From NCBI GenBank assembly GCA_964590225.1, contig CAZPWS010000041.1, positions 1 to 27,229 of the forward strand: a DNA stretch of 27,229 nt. Reading direction: 5' to 3'. The notes beneath the pieces are model-generated. The model had not been told where the DNA came from, searched no databases, and saw only the letters and a program-made list of their open reading frames with translations. Within the stretch, counting starts at the first letter, position 1. Every line of letters starts with the position of its first letter. The DNA is from JAEUSG01 sp964590225 (lineage in GTDB: Bacteria > Fibrobacterota > OXYB2-FULL-49-7 > JAEUSG01). Made by a program: the position numbers and the translations under genes. Below, piece after piece: positions 16,630-23,570 of the stretch.

Positions 16630-17306
16630 TGGTTAAAAAGGTAATAGAAACTATAAATGTCAGAAAGTCATACAAGCTTGGCGAAACAGAGGTTCCTGTT
16701 CTTCATGGAATTTCCTTTTCTGCACGGAAAGGCGAGTTTATTTCAATAATGGGCCCTTCGGGTAGCGGAAAGTCAACACTACTCAATATTCTTGGTTGTC
16801 TTGATGTTCCTTCAACAGGTGAATACTTTCTCAATGGCACTCTTGTTTCTTCATTAACCGAATCACAACTTGCCGAAATAAGAAATAGAACAATCGGTTT
16901 TGTCTTCCAGAACTTTAATCTTTTGCCCAAACTGGACCTCTTTTCCAATGTTGAATTGCCGCTGGTTTATGGAAATGTTTCCCGTAAGGAACGGCGAGAA
17001 CTTGTAGCAGCTATTCTTAATCGTCTTGGTCTTTGGGACAGGCGTCATCATAAGCCAAACGAGATTTCCGGCGGACAAAAACAGCGGACAGCCATCGCGC
17101 GGGCGCTTGTTAAGCAGCCGGCAGTGATTCTTGCGGACGAACCAACTGGAAATCTTGATTCATCTACCACTGCGGAGATACTTGACTTATTCAGAGAACT
17201 ACATGCTGAAGGCAATACGCTTGCCATAATTACGCATGAAGCGGAAGTTGCTTCTGTATCTGAAACACGGTATCATATAAGAGACGGTTATCTTTATAAT
17301 GAATAG
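16629..17306 (+). CDS. ABC transporter ATPase, MacB/LolD type
   Basis: 225 residues, a stand-alone nucleotide-binding domain. Walker A GPSGSGKST (42-50), Q-loop FVFQNFNLLP (91-100), signature SGGQKQR (147-153), Walker B VILADEP (166-172) with catalytic E171, and switch H in ITHEAEV. The N-terminus and the NLDSSTT motif are characteristic of the MacB/LolD/FtsE group, which powers mechanotransmission across the membrane rather than substrate import through the membrane. It is fused to the permease in true MacB but separate here, with two permease genes following, so it probably forms a homodimer on a permease heterodimer. The stop overlaps the first permease start by 8 bp. Confidence 0.96.
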   Translation: MVKKVIETINVRKSYKLGETEVPVLHGISFSARKGEFISIMGPSGSGKSTLLNILGCLDVPSTGEYFLNGTLVSSLTESQLAEIRNRTIGFVFQNFNLLPKLDLFSNVELPLVYGNVSRKERRELVAAILNRLGLWDRRHHKPNEISGGQKQRTAIARALVKQPAVILADEPTGNLDSSTTAEILDLFRELHAEGNTLAIITHEAEVASVSETRYHIRDGYLYNE

Positions 17307-18531
17307 TACAATAGCCACGCGCTTTTTTGTTCTTATTGTAATGAACATGAAGCTTTGTGTGTTGGAAATCTTTTCAAACCTGCGGCGCACCATTATAACC
17401 TCTTTTGGCATTTTTCTCGGCATGGCATCACTTCTTGTTCTTATCTCTTTCATGCGTGGCATGCAAAAAATGGTTGATGATGAACTTGTTAGAATGGGCG
17501 GACTGAATATTGTTAAAGTGAAAACTATTGCCGCACAGGATGCAGAGGAGAGGGCTCTTTTTCAGAGATCTCCAGGCTTAAGACTTGACCAGTTTATGCA
17601 GCTAAAAAACGAAATTGGGAATATTGACAAGCTACTTTTAGAGAGCGATACAGGTGTCAGAGTAAGCGCCATGGGTAGAGAAACAAGATCACGCATTACT
17701 GCCCTAACGCCCGACCATTTTCCTATTTATGACTACAAAATCAGCAGCGGAAGAATAATTTCGCAGGAGGACATGAATAGAGCAGCACTTGTATGTGTTA
17801 TTGGGCAAAGGGTCGCAGACCAGCTCTTTCGTGGTGTAAATCCTTTGGGTTCTTCCTTAAATTTTATGGGGAAATCTTTCATTGTAGTTGGAATTATAAA
17901 GACGGAAACAGCATGGGACCGGCGGGCCCGTTCAATTCTTTATCCATACTCCGTTTATAAAAAGTATTTCGCATCGGGGACAGGGGAAATAAAAGATCTA
18001 TCATTTTCAATTAAAGACGTATCCAAACTGACATCTATTACTGATTCGATTAAAGAACGGCTTACCATGCTGCATAGAGGGGTGGAAGATTTCGAGGTGG
18101 TTCTTAACGAAACAAGAATAGAGGAACAGAAAAAAACATCCTTTGCGCTTAACGCTCTTCTTACAGTACTTGCTATTCTATCGCTATTAATAGGCGGTAT
18201 TGGTATTATGAATATCATGTTCGCCACTATTGGCGATAGAATAAGAGAAATCGGCCTAAGAAAGGCTCTTGGAGCGCGAAAGAGCGACCTGTTTACACAG
18301 TTTTTACTCGAAGCTATAATTGTTACTTCGTTTGGTGCAATTCCAGGTATTGTTCTTGGTTCAGTTCCGGCGCTTTTTCTTGGACCCTACCTGCCAATAG
18401 AGCCAATGATCTCAAGCAACGACTACCTGCTATCACTTTTTTTTACTATTGTTACAGGTATTCTTTCTGGACTTTTCCCTGCCATAAAGGCCGCTTCAAT
18501 GAACCCGGTGGAGGCATTAACCCATGCTTAA
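17299..18531 (+). CDS. MacB/FtsX-type ABC permease, first paralogue
   Basis: 410 residues: one N-terminal membrane helix (about 32-54), a large periplasmic domain (about 55-275) of the MacB core type, and three C-terminal helices starting at FALNALLTVLAILSLLIGGIGIMNIM and ending GLFPAIKAASMNPVEALTHA, the FtsX-domain signature. The coupling segment GDRIREIGLRKALGARKSDL contacts the ATPase. The start is not secure: 17299 overlaps the ATPase gene, and ATG at 17341 or 17347 would give a more usual MacB N-terminus; none has a strong ribosome site. Overlaps the second permease by 8 bp. It probably pairs with that paralogue to form the inner-membrane part of a tripartite pump. Confidence 0.93.
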   Translation: MNSTIATRFFVLIVMNMKLCVLEIFSNLRRTIITSFGIFLGMASLLVLISFMRGMQKMVDDELVRMGGLNIVKVKTIAAQDAEERALFQRSPGLRLDQFMQLKNEIGNIDKLLLESDTGVRVSAMGRETRSRITALTPDHFPIYDYKISSGRIISQEDMNRAALVCVIGQRVADQLFRGVNPLGSSLNFMGKSFIVVGIIKTETAWDRRARSILYPYSVYKKYFASGTGEIKDLSFSIKDVSKLTSITDSIKERLTMLHRGVEDFEVVLNETRIEEQKKTSFALNALLTVLAILSLLIGGIGIMNIMFATIGDRIREIGLRKALGARKSDLFTQFLLEAIIVTSFGAIPGIVLGSVPALFLGPYLPIEPMISSNDYLLSLFFTIVTGILSGLFPAIKAASMNPVEALTHA

Positions 18532-19792
18532 AATAGCACTTGCTATTTATGCAGGTTTGCAGGCGGGACTAATCGAAATGCGTAGCCATCCACTCCGGTC
18601 AGGACTCTCAGCCCTTGGAATTCTCGTAGGAGTGCTTGTCATGACAATAATGCTTTCTCTTATGGAGGGTTTAAATAGATTTCTTGACACAAAAATGAGC
18701 GACTGGATGGGGACGGTTTTTATCCACTCTGCGGAAATCGCTCCAGAAACAAGAGCTGCTTTCAGCCGTTCGCGCGGACTCCGTCATGAAGATGGTTTGT
18801 GGCTCGAAGAAAACAACCCTTCTGTAAGCCGTTATTTTTCTTCCATAAGCAGAACTATCATGATCAATACTCCGGCAGGACCAATTCAGCCACTTGTAAG
18901 AGGGGTTGATAGCGCAACTATGAGCCGAGATTTTGAAAGTGACAGAAAGGTCATAATCAAAGAAGGCAGAACAATATCAAACGAAGATTTTTATGGTGGA
19001 AATCCGGTCTGTTTAATTTCGGAATCAAGAGCTGAGCGGCTTCAAGAAAAGCTTAAGACGCATCCCGTTTGGGGCAAATCGCTTATTGGCTTGCAGTTTA
19101 AACTTGGTGCTCAGCTTTTTACTGTTATTGGTGTTTTCGGTTTTGAAAAAGGTAGTACAGAGAGAAGTTGGATAAGAAGAAATATTTATATACCAATTAA
19201 GGCAATGCAAAAATATATTTCGGGAGAAAACCCTAATCCTGGCTTCATGATGCTGCAAGTGGATAATCCAAAAAAAATGGAGCAGGAAATTTATAATGTA
19301 AGACAGTCCCTGATTGCACGCCATCGCGGAGCAGAAGATTTCGAGTATGCCCAGCCCGACCATTTTAAAGAGTTTCTTGATATGCTTAGCAATGTAACGG
19401 GTATAATGGGCTTGATTGCTATTGTTTCACTTGTTTCGGGCGGGCTTGGCATAATGAATGTTATGCTGTCAAGTTTGTCCGAGCGGGTTCGCGAGATTGG
19501 AGTTAGAAAAGCTCTTGGCGCATCTCCTTTACAAATCTTTATCCAGGTTGTTTCTGAAACTCTTACCCTTTCGGTTGCTGGAGGTATTTTTGGAGCGTTG
19601 CTTGGAACCGTGCCGCTAATCTTTGCTGACGCTATTGAAATGGCAACGGACGGAGTAATTCGTCCCGCACTTTCACTATCTGTATTTTTATCTGTTACGG
19701 CCACTGTGGTTTTTGCCGGAATTCTATTCGGCTTATATCCTGCTGTTAAGGCGGCCAGAATGGATCCAATTGAGGCGCTTCGCTATGAGTAA
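18524..19792 (+). CDS. MacB/FtsX-type ABC permease, second paralogue
   Basis: 422 residues with the same plan as the preceding gene: N-terminal helix LRSGLSALGILVGVLVMTIML, periplasmic MacB-core domain, then three helices from GIMGLIAIVSLVSGGLGIMNVM to GLYPAVKAARMDPIEALRYE. Local similarity to the first permease is obvious (R.F.RS.GLR in the periplasmic domain, HRGAEDFE against HRGVEDFE, REIGVRKALGA against REIGLRKALGA), so the two arose by duplication and have diverged substantially elsewhere. Last gene of the run; only a weak hairpin (19816-19831) lies between it and the tRNA gene, so read-through into the tRNA is possible. Confidence 0.93.
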   Translation: MLKIALAIYAGLQAGLIEMRSHPLRSGLSALGILVGVLVMTIMLSLMEGLNRFLDTKMSDWMGTVFIHSAEIAPETRAAFSRSRGLRHEDGLWLEENNPSVSRYFSSISRTIMINTPAGPIQPLVRGVDSATMSRDFESDRKVIIKEGRTISNEDFYGGNPVCLISESRAERLQEKLKTHPVWGKSLIGLQFKLGAQLFTVIGVFGFEKGSTERSWIRRNIYIPIKAMQKYISGENPNPGFMMLQVDNPKKMEQEIYNVRQSLIARHRGAEDFEYAQPDHFKEFLDMLSNVTGIMGLIAIVSLVSGGLGIMNVMLSSLSERVREIGVRKALGASPLQIFIQVVSETLTLSVAGGIFGALLGTVPLIFADAIEMATDGVIRPALSLSVFLSVTATVVFAGILFGLYPAVKAARMDPIEALRYE

Positions 19793-19815
19793 TACCAAAA
19801 TTTTGCTTATAGACA

Positions 19816-19831
19816 AAAAGCTTATGCTTTT
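19816..19831 (+). terminator. Weak hairpin after the ABC operon
   Basis: AAAAGC (19816-19821), TTAT loop, GCTTTT (19826-19831). The hairpin is A/T-rich and has no T tract after the stem beyond its own Ts, so it may only partly end transcription. Confidence 0.25.
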
Positions 19832-19862
19832 CCGATACAGAGTCTAAACTTTTTCTACATTC

Positions 19863-19892
19863 TTGTCCACAGCGTATGACATTTCATATATT
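19863..19892 (+). promoter_or_regulatory. Candidate sigma-70 promoter of the tRNA gene
   Basis: TTGTCC (19863-19868) and TATATT (19887-19892) are separated by 18 bp and would start transcription just before the mature tRNA at 19902. Both boxes are near consensus, but this is a by-eye match. Confidence 0.4.
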
Positions 19893-19901
19893 TGGATAAT
19901 T

Positions 19902-19974
19902 GCCGGTGTAGCTCAGTCGGTAGAGCAAAGGAATCATAATCCTTGTGTCGGGGGTTCGATACCCTCCGCCGGTA
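19902..19974 (+). tRNA. tRNA-Met (CAT anticodon)
   Basis: A 73-nt cloverleaf. Acceptor GCCGGTG pairs with CGCCGGT (one G-T at the end and one inside). D-arm GCTC/GAGC encloses AGTCGGTA. Anticodon stem AAGGA/TCCTT encloses loop ATCATAA, anticodon CAT. T-arm GGGGG/CCCTC encloses TTCGATA. The discriminator is A. CCA is not encoded (CTA follows), so CCA must be added after transcription. The paired first acceptor position excludes an initiator tRNA, which has a 1-72 mismatch. CAT could also mean the lysidine-modified tRNA-Ile2; I favour elongator Met. Confidence 0.93.
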
Positions 19975-19979
19975 CTATA

Positions 19980-20021
19980 AGAGCCTCTTAATTCTTAATG
20001 AGTTAGGAGGTTCTTTTTTTT
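19980..20021 (+). terminator. Intrinsic terminator after tRNA-Met
   Basis: Long stem-loop AGAGCCTC-TTAATTC / GAGTTAG-GAGGTTCT with a few internal mismatches and an approximately 5-nt loop, followed by eight Ts. A textbook Rho-independent terminator. Confidence 0.88.
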
Positions 20022-20031
20022 AAGTTACCTC

Positions 20032-20056
20032 AATGCATCATTAGGGGTGATGCATT
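20032..20056. repeat. Perfect inverted repeat between tRNA terminator and SpoVG gene
   Basis: AATGCATCA (20032-20040), loop TTAGGGG, TGATGCATT (20048-20056): a perfect 9-bp stem with a 7-nt loop. It sits 14 bp past the stop of the minus-strand SpoVG gene, where a transcription end is expected, but no T tract follows on that strand. It could be an RNA 3'-end stabiliser or a protein-binding site. Confidence 0.6.
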
Positions 20057-20070
20057 TATGTTACAAATTG

Positions 20071-20361
20071 CTAAACTTCATATTCATTTACACAGTAATT
20101 TATCACATATGTTGACAATATTCTGCTTGAAATCGACTTATGAATTTCCTTGGTCGCAGGATAAACGATAGGTCGCTGCTTACCAGTACCGCCGCTTCGT
20201 GGAAAAGCGACAAATATCCCTTTGTTCCCCTGCATTATTCTTATGCCGGATATTGTTAGTGCGTTGTTAAATGTAGCCGTGCAGAGGGCTCGGGTCTTTG
20301 AGTTTTCGAATTTGGATGGATGGATCGTCAAATTGGTTAGTTCCATTGTATTGTTAAACAT
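20071..20361 (-). CDS. SpoVG family protein, divergent paralogue
   Basis: 96 residues. SpoVG proteins are small site-specific DNA/RNA-binding regulators, known from sporulation and virulence control in Firmicutes but also present in diderms. The core is recognisable: TNLTIHPSKFENSKTRALCTATF at the N-terminus, then the hallmark ISGIRIMQGNKGIFVAFP. The C-terminal helix region (IHKSISSRILSTYV) departs from the family, in which DAVL.EYE is usual. AAGGAA stands 10 nt before the ATG at 20361; an internal ATG at 20346 is an alternative. It lies 72 bp downstream of a better conserved SpoVG gene, apparently a tandem duplicate under relaxed constraint or with altered binding. Confidence 0.85.
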   Translation of the reverse strand: MFNNTMELTNLTIHPSKFENSKTRALCTATFNNALTISGIRIMQGNKGIFVAFPRSGGTGKQRPIVYPATKEIHKSISSRILSTYVINYCVNEYEV

Positions 20362-20433
20362 ATAATGTATTCCTTCTTAATGTTAAGCATAAATAAAGTC
20401 AGCTTTGTACGACGGATAATCAGTTGTAGAATT

Positions 20434-20712
20434 TTATGCAGCTACCAAGGAATGTTCATATTCCTTCAAAACGCTGTCTTGAATCAGATCGACCCCAGAT
20501 CTGTTAATTGGCTTGATAAATTCATGATATTTTCCATCTTGTCCTTTTTCGGAAGGGTAGCCTACAAAGAGACCGTTATCTCCCTCAATTATTCTCAGCC
20601 CCGTAATTTTGAAGCTGTTTCCTATTACCAATTGAGCAAAAGCTCTGATTTTAGACTGACTGTTTTTGACAGGGAATACCCTGACCTCTGTTACTGGAAT
20701 TGTTGCGTTCAT
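20434..20712 (-). CDS. spoVG: SpoVG family nucleic-acid-binding regulator
   Basis: 92 residues from the ATG at 20712, chosen because AAAGGA precedes it and it yields the family N-terminus (VTEVRVFPV). The frame stays open upstream to an ATG at 20760 (weak AGG) and to 20850, but those residues look non-coding. The hallmark FKITGLRIIEGDNGLFVGYPSEK and the ending IQDSVLKEYE follow the SpoVG consensus closely, while the middle (KNSQSKIRAFAQLVI) is the variable strand. It acts as a small dimer binding DNA or RNA in the cytoplasm. The 158-bp gap upstream contains a dyad and a -10-like box. First of two tandem paralogues. Confidence 0.92.
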   Translation of the reverse strand: MNATIPVTEVRVFPVKNSQSKIRAFAQLVIGNSFKITGLRIIEGDNGLFVGYPSEKGQDGKYHEFIKPINRSGVDLIQDSVLKEYEHSLVAA

Positions 20713-20799
20713 AAATGAATCCTTTTTTTGTGTTAAATTTTTATTTATTGAGTTATCCATCGTACCTGATATTTCAAAGAAACAATCGCTGACGACAAT

Positions 20800-20835
20800 A
20801 ATATAGCGACAACACATGACAAAAACTGTCACATG
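20800..20835 (-). promoter_or_regulatory. Operator-like dyad over a candidate promoter of the SpoVG genes
   Basis: On the plus strand CACATGACA (20813-20821), spacer AAAAC, TGTCACATG (20827-20835): a 9-bp dyad with 7 of 9 positions symmetric, perfect in TGACA/TGTCA. On the minus strand a TATATT -10-like box lies at 20800-20805; the dyad would cover its -35 zone, which has only a poor -35 (CAGTTT). A regulator bound here could control both SpoVG genes. Speculative. Confidence 0.35.
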
Positions 20836-20870
20836 AAGAAAATTCAACAAAACTATTTTAGTGATTTTGG

Positions 20871-22988
20871 TTATTTAATATCTACTATCAGGAAAGTAAC
20901 ATCGTCTTGAAAGGGATGGCCTTTCATGTGCATTGACACATCTTTTACGAGCCTATCGGCTGCTAACTTCGGCGCCATATTAACTGTTGACTTAAGAATG
21001 TGGTTCATTCTTATTTTTTCATAGAACTGCTCATCGCTGTTTCGCGCTTCTATAAGGCCATCGGTATAAAAAAAGAGCCTATCGCCCGGAACAAGATTTT
21101 CAGAAAATGATTCATATACAAACTCATTTGAGTGACCAAGTACAGAACCACCGCCAGTAAGTACAAATGGGAAAGTTCCTCTTTTATTGTTAAATATTTC
21201 TGGTAAACAGTGGCCTGCCCGTGCGTATGTTATTGAATAGTTCGAAAGGTCTATAATTCCGATAAACGCCGTAAGAAATAGCGTTGCGTGTGTAAGCCTG
21301 CATATGTCGTTATTAACGAGTTCCAAAACCTTAGACGGGTCGTCGCTTACAAGCAGTGCGTGTTCAAAAGCCAATTTCGCCATCGCCGAAATAAGCGAGG
21401 CCCCTATTCCGTGTCCCGAAACATCGTATATGACAACCGTGTATTTATCAGAAGAAATAGCCTTTATGTCAACAAGATCACCGCCCACATGTAGAGAGGG
21501 GGAGTAATAGCTTGCAATTGATATGCGATTATCGTTTGGCTCATTAACTTGTGAAAGCATAGCCTGTATTTTTTTAGCGGTTTCGAGCTCATTATTCAGC
21601 TTATTTACGGTTGTGTTAAGCTGTTCCATCAGATTTCTGCTGTTGGTAACATCTTTCATGTAAGCATATCTGACCGGCTTTTCCATATTTGAAGCAACAT
21701 TGCCAACTCTTGTTTCAAAAACTCGTCCTGGCAGTTTGTAGAACCTCATATCAAAAACTTGTTTCATCAACTTGCTTTCGTCGAATACGGATGGCCTGGT
21801 ATCAACATTTACAGCCATTATGTCTATTCCTCTTGAAAGCAGCAGACCGAAATAAACATGATGAGACTCAATAATGGGATTACCATCAAATAGTGTCGCT
21901 ATCCTTTCCTTGCCAATAATAAGCGAAAAAGCAGAGCCGCATTTTTCAAAACACAGATCTACAATTGCTTCGCCGTTTTTAAAATTTCCTATCAGAGAAC
22001 TTTGCAGCACTAAATCCTGTAATGGATGGGTATCCCTTTTGAGCATAAGCTGTGCAGTAGAATCTTCCCGTATATTTCTAATCGAAAAGTTGTAGCCGTT
22101 TGAATCTGGCGCGGTTGTGAGGCTGCCTACTCTATAGATATCAAGATGAAAGAGAACACCAATTGTAGTATCGTGTGATAATTTTGCTTTTATATAAACC
22201 CGTATGTCATTCTTAAACTGTTCAAGCTCCGATAGATTTAAAACCACGCCATTTCCATCGGAATGCGATGTTGAAAGCGAGCTATTTTCAATTTTCCAAC
22301 GGGAGTTAAAATCGGCAAGCCACTCAGATATTTTGAATGGTGGATATGTTTTCCATCGCCTCCATACCTCAACCGAAGAGTCCCTTACAGTTTTAAGGTA
22401 TTGAATGCTTGCTTCCTCTCTGCCGAGAATGCTTTCCCAGCATTCTGACATGGTATAGTTGTCAAGTTTTGTAGGGTTATTACCCTCTCTATCAAGAAAT
22501 GCCCTTGTAAACGACTGACAGGCCATTAAAATCTCGTTGTTATCGTCAATAAGAACAGCCATATCTTCGGTGATTTTACCCTTTGTCCTGTCCATATAGT
22601 ATTCTTGTGGGTGAACGGCCATTAAGTAATGACTACCCCTATTTATAATATTTGATTGACAATTTATAGTTCTCGAAAAAACAAGAGGGTCGGCTCCGGA
22701 ATCATACATTAAAAATGGCAGATGGCGCCCCTTTTCCGGAAAAAAGGCCTGTTGAAATTCTTTGTTACCCCCTTTTTTTCCTATGGGCTCTTTAATGAAT
22801 GTGAATAATGATTTACCAATCAGTTCATTAATAACCTTTGGAAGTAGATTGGCAATCGTCATGTACTCATGATGAAACACAATTCCATTGTGGTCGTATA
22901 AGATATAAAAGAGTTTACCTGGCACGATCGGTATTGACTTTAGTGATTCTTTAAACTCTAGAATAATATTTGCAAAAGAAATAGACAT
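20871..22988 (-). CDS. PP2C-type (SpoIIE/RsbU) serine phosphatase with large N-terminal sensor region
   Basis: 705 residues, no membrane helix. The C-terminal phosphatase (about 480-705) has the metal-binding acidic residues in GGD (502-504), DVSGHG (522-527), YTDG (641-644) and DD (695-696). Before it, a helix with NKLNNELETAKKIQAML is the standard RsbU linker. The first 430 residues are unusual: a possible PAS-like unit near 15-130, another near 135-230, and a third unit ending PVRYAYMKDVTNSRNLMEQL, the usual end of a PAS domain. Such proteins dephosphorylate anti-sigma antagonists (STAS proteins) in partner-switching control, but no STAS or anti-sigma kinase is encoded here. It ends a minus-strand run with a sigma factor gene. 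No good ribosome site precedes its ATG. Confidence 0.9.
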   Translation of the reverse strand: MSISFANIILEFKESLKSIPIVPGKLFYILYDHNGIVFHHEYMTIANLLPKVINELIGKSLFTFIKEPIGKKGGNKEFQQAFFPEKGRHLPFLMYDSGADPLVFSRTINCQSNIINRGSHYLMAVHPQEYYMDRTKGKITEDMAVLIDDNNEILMACQSFTRAFLDREGNNPTKLDNYTMSECWESILGREEASIQYLKTVRDSSVEVWRRWKTYPPFKISEWLADFNSRWKIENSSLSTSHSDGNGVVLNLSELEQFKNDIRVYIKAKLSHDTTIGVLFHLDIYRVGSLTTAPDSNGYNFSIRNIREDSTAQLMLKRDTHPLQDLVLQSSLIGNFKNGEAIVDLCFEKCGSAFSLIIGKERIATLFDGNPIIESHHVYFGLLLSRGIDIMAVNVDTRPSVFDESKLMKQVFDMRFYKLPGRVFETRVGNVASNMEKPVRYAYMKDVTNSRNLMEQLNTTVNKLNNELETAKKIQAMLSQVNEPNDNRISIASYYSPSLHVGGDLVDIKAISSDKYTVVIYDVSGHGIGASLISAMAKLAFEHALLVSDDPSKVLELVNNDICRLTHATLFLTAFIGIIDLSNYSITYARAGHCLPEIFNNKRGTFPFVLTGGGSVLGHSNEFVYESFSENLVPGDRLFFYTDGLIEARNSDEQFYEKIRMNHILKSTVNMAPKLAADRLVKDVSMHMKGHPFQDDVTFLIVDIK

Positions 22989-23027
22989 ATGATAAAAGTA
23001 CTGCCTTAAAGTGCCTTAAAGCAATAA

Positions 23028-23570
23028 CTACTTTGCATACTTGCTCCGTTCGTTTTCTTCTTTCATAAATGATGGGGTAGCAAAAAGAAAGTAGGTTTCC
23101 GACTGTTCAACCGAGGAGAATAGAAATGCATTAAACTTCTTATTGTTCTTCCACTCCAATTCGGAGGAGTAACCGATTTTTTCGGGCTTAATTGTCGCTC
23201 TTCCAAATATGTTTTCTATCTGATCTACTGTTCTAATAAGCGCATCGATATTCTCAACTTGTAGAGTTATATTTACGGCCTGCACTTTTTTTTTGCGATT
23301 AAAGAGACATTTAAGGCTTTTTATAGCCATTGCATCTGCGACAAATGGTTTTGTGCCTGCGTGTATTATCACAGTGTTTGAATCTGTTATTATTTCACCG
23401 CCAAATATTGATACTATAGAATCAGATAGTCTGACAAGTTCATCTCTCGCGATGTTAATGGTCACGCCCATGATGGCCATAGATGGTTTTGACGATGCAT
23501 AAGGTATTTGCAGGCTCAATAATAAAAATAAGATTGGTAGGATGTAATTCATTTTTGTTTGTATTGGCAT
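23028..23570 (-). CDS. Unrecognised secreted protein with an internal duplication
   Basis: 180 residues with a signal peptide (about 7-26, hydrophobic ILPILFLLLSLQIPYASS). I do not recognise the family. Two similar units are visible: DELVRLSDSIVSIFGGEII (43-61) and DALIRTVDQIENIFGRATI (109-127), identical at nine of 19 positions, each preceded by a strand (VTINI, ITLQV). The start at 23570 has GGAG 10 nt upstream and overlaps the lpxH-like gene by 22 bp; ATG at 23552 is an alternative. The C-terminal part is polar, ending EENERSKYAK. Located between lpxH-like and the SpoIIE phosphatase, so an envelope or sensory role is possible. Confidence 0.75.
   Translation of the reverse strand: MPIQTKMNYILPILFLLLSLQIPYASSKPSMAIMGVTINIARDELVRLSDSIVSIFGGEIITDSNTVIIHAGTKPFVADAMAIKSLKCLFNRKKKVQAVNITLQVENIDALIRTVDQIENIFGRATIKPEKIGYSSELEWKNNKKFNAFLFSSVEQSETYFLFATPSFMKEENERSKYAK

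Noticed and set aside
19902..20056. tRNA-adjacent integration site (att) of a mobile element
   Set aside because: No integrase and no repeated copy of the tRNA 3' end seen in the window; the adjacent structures are a terminator and a hairpin.
20365..20718. 117-codon plus-strand open frame opposite the SpoVG gene
   Set aside because: The minus strand has the SpoVG hallmark and a ribosome site; the plus-strand product resembles nothing and lacks a good start context.
20713..20850. N-terminal extension of the second SpoVG protein to 20850 or 20760
   Set aside because: SpoVG proteins begin near (V)TEVRVFPV; AAAGGA precedes the ATG at 20712, and the upstream region carries regulatory-looking DNA.
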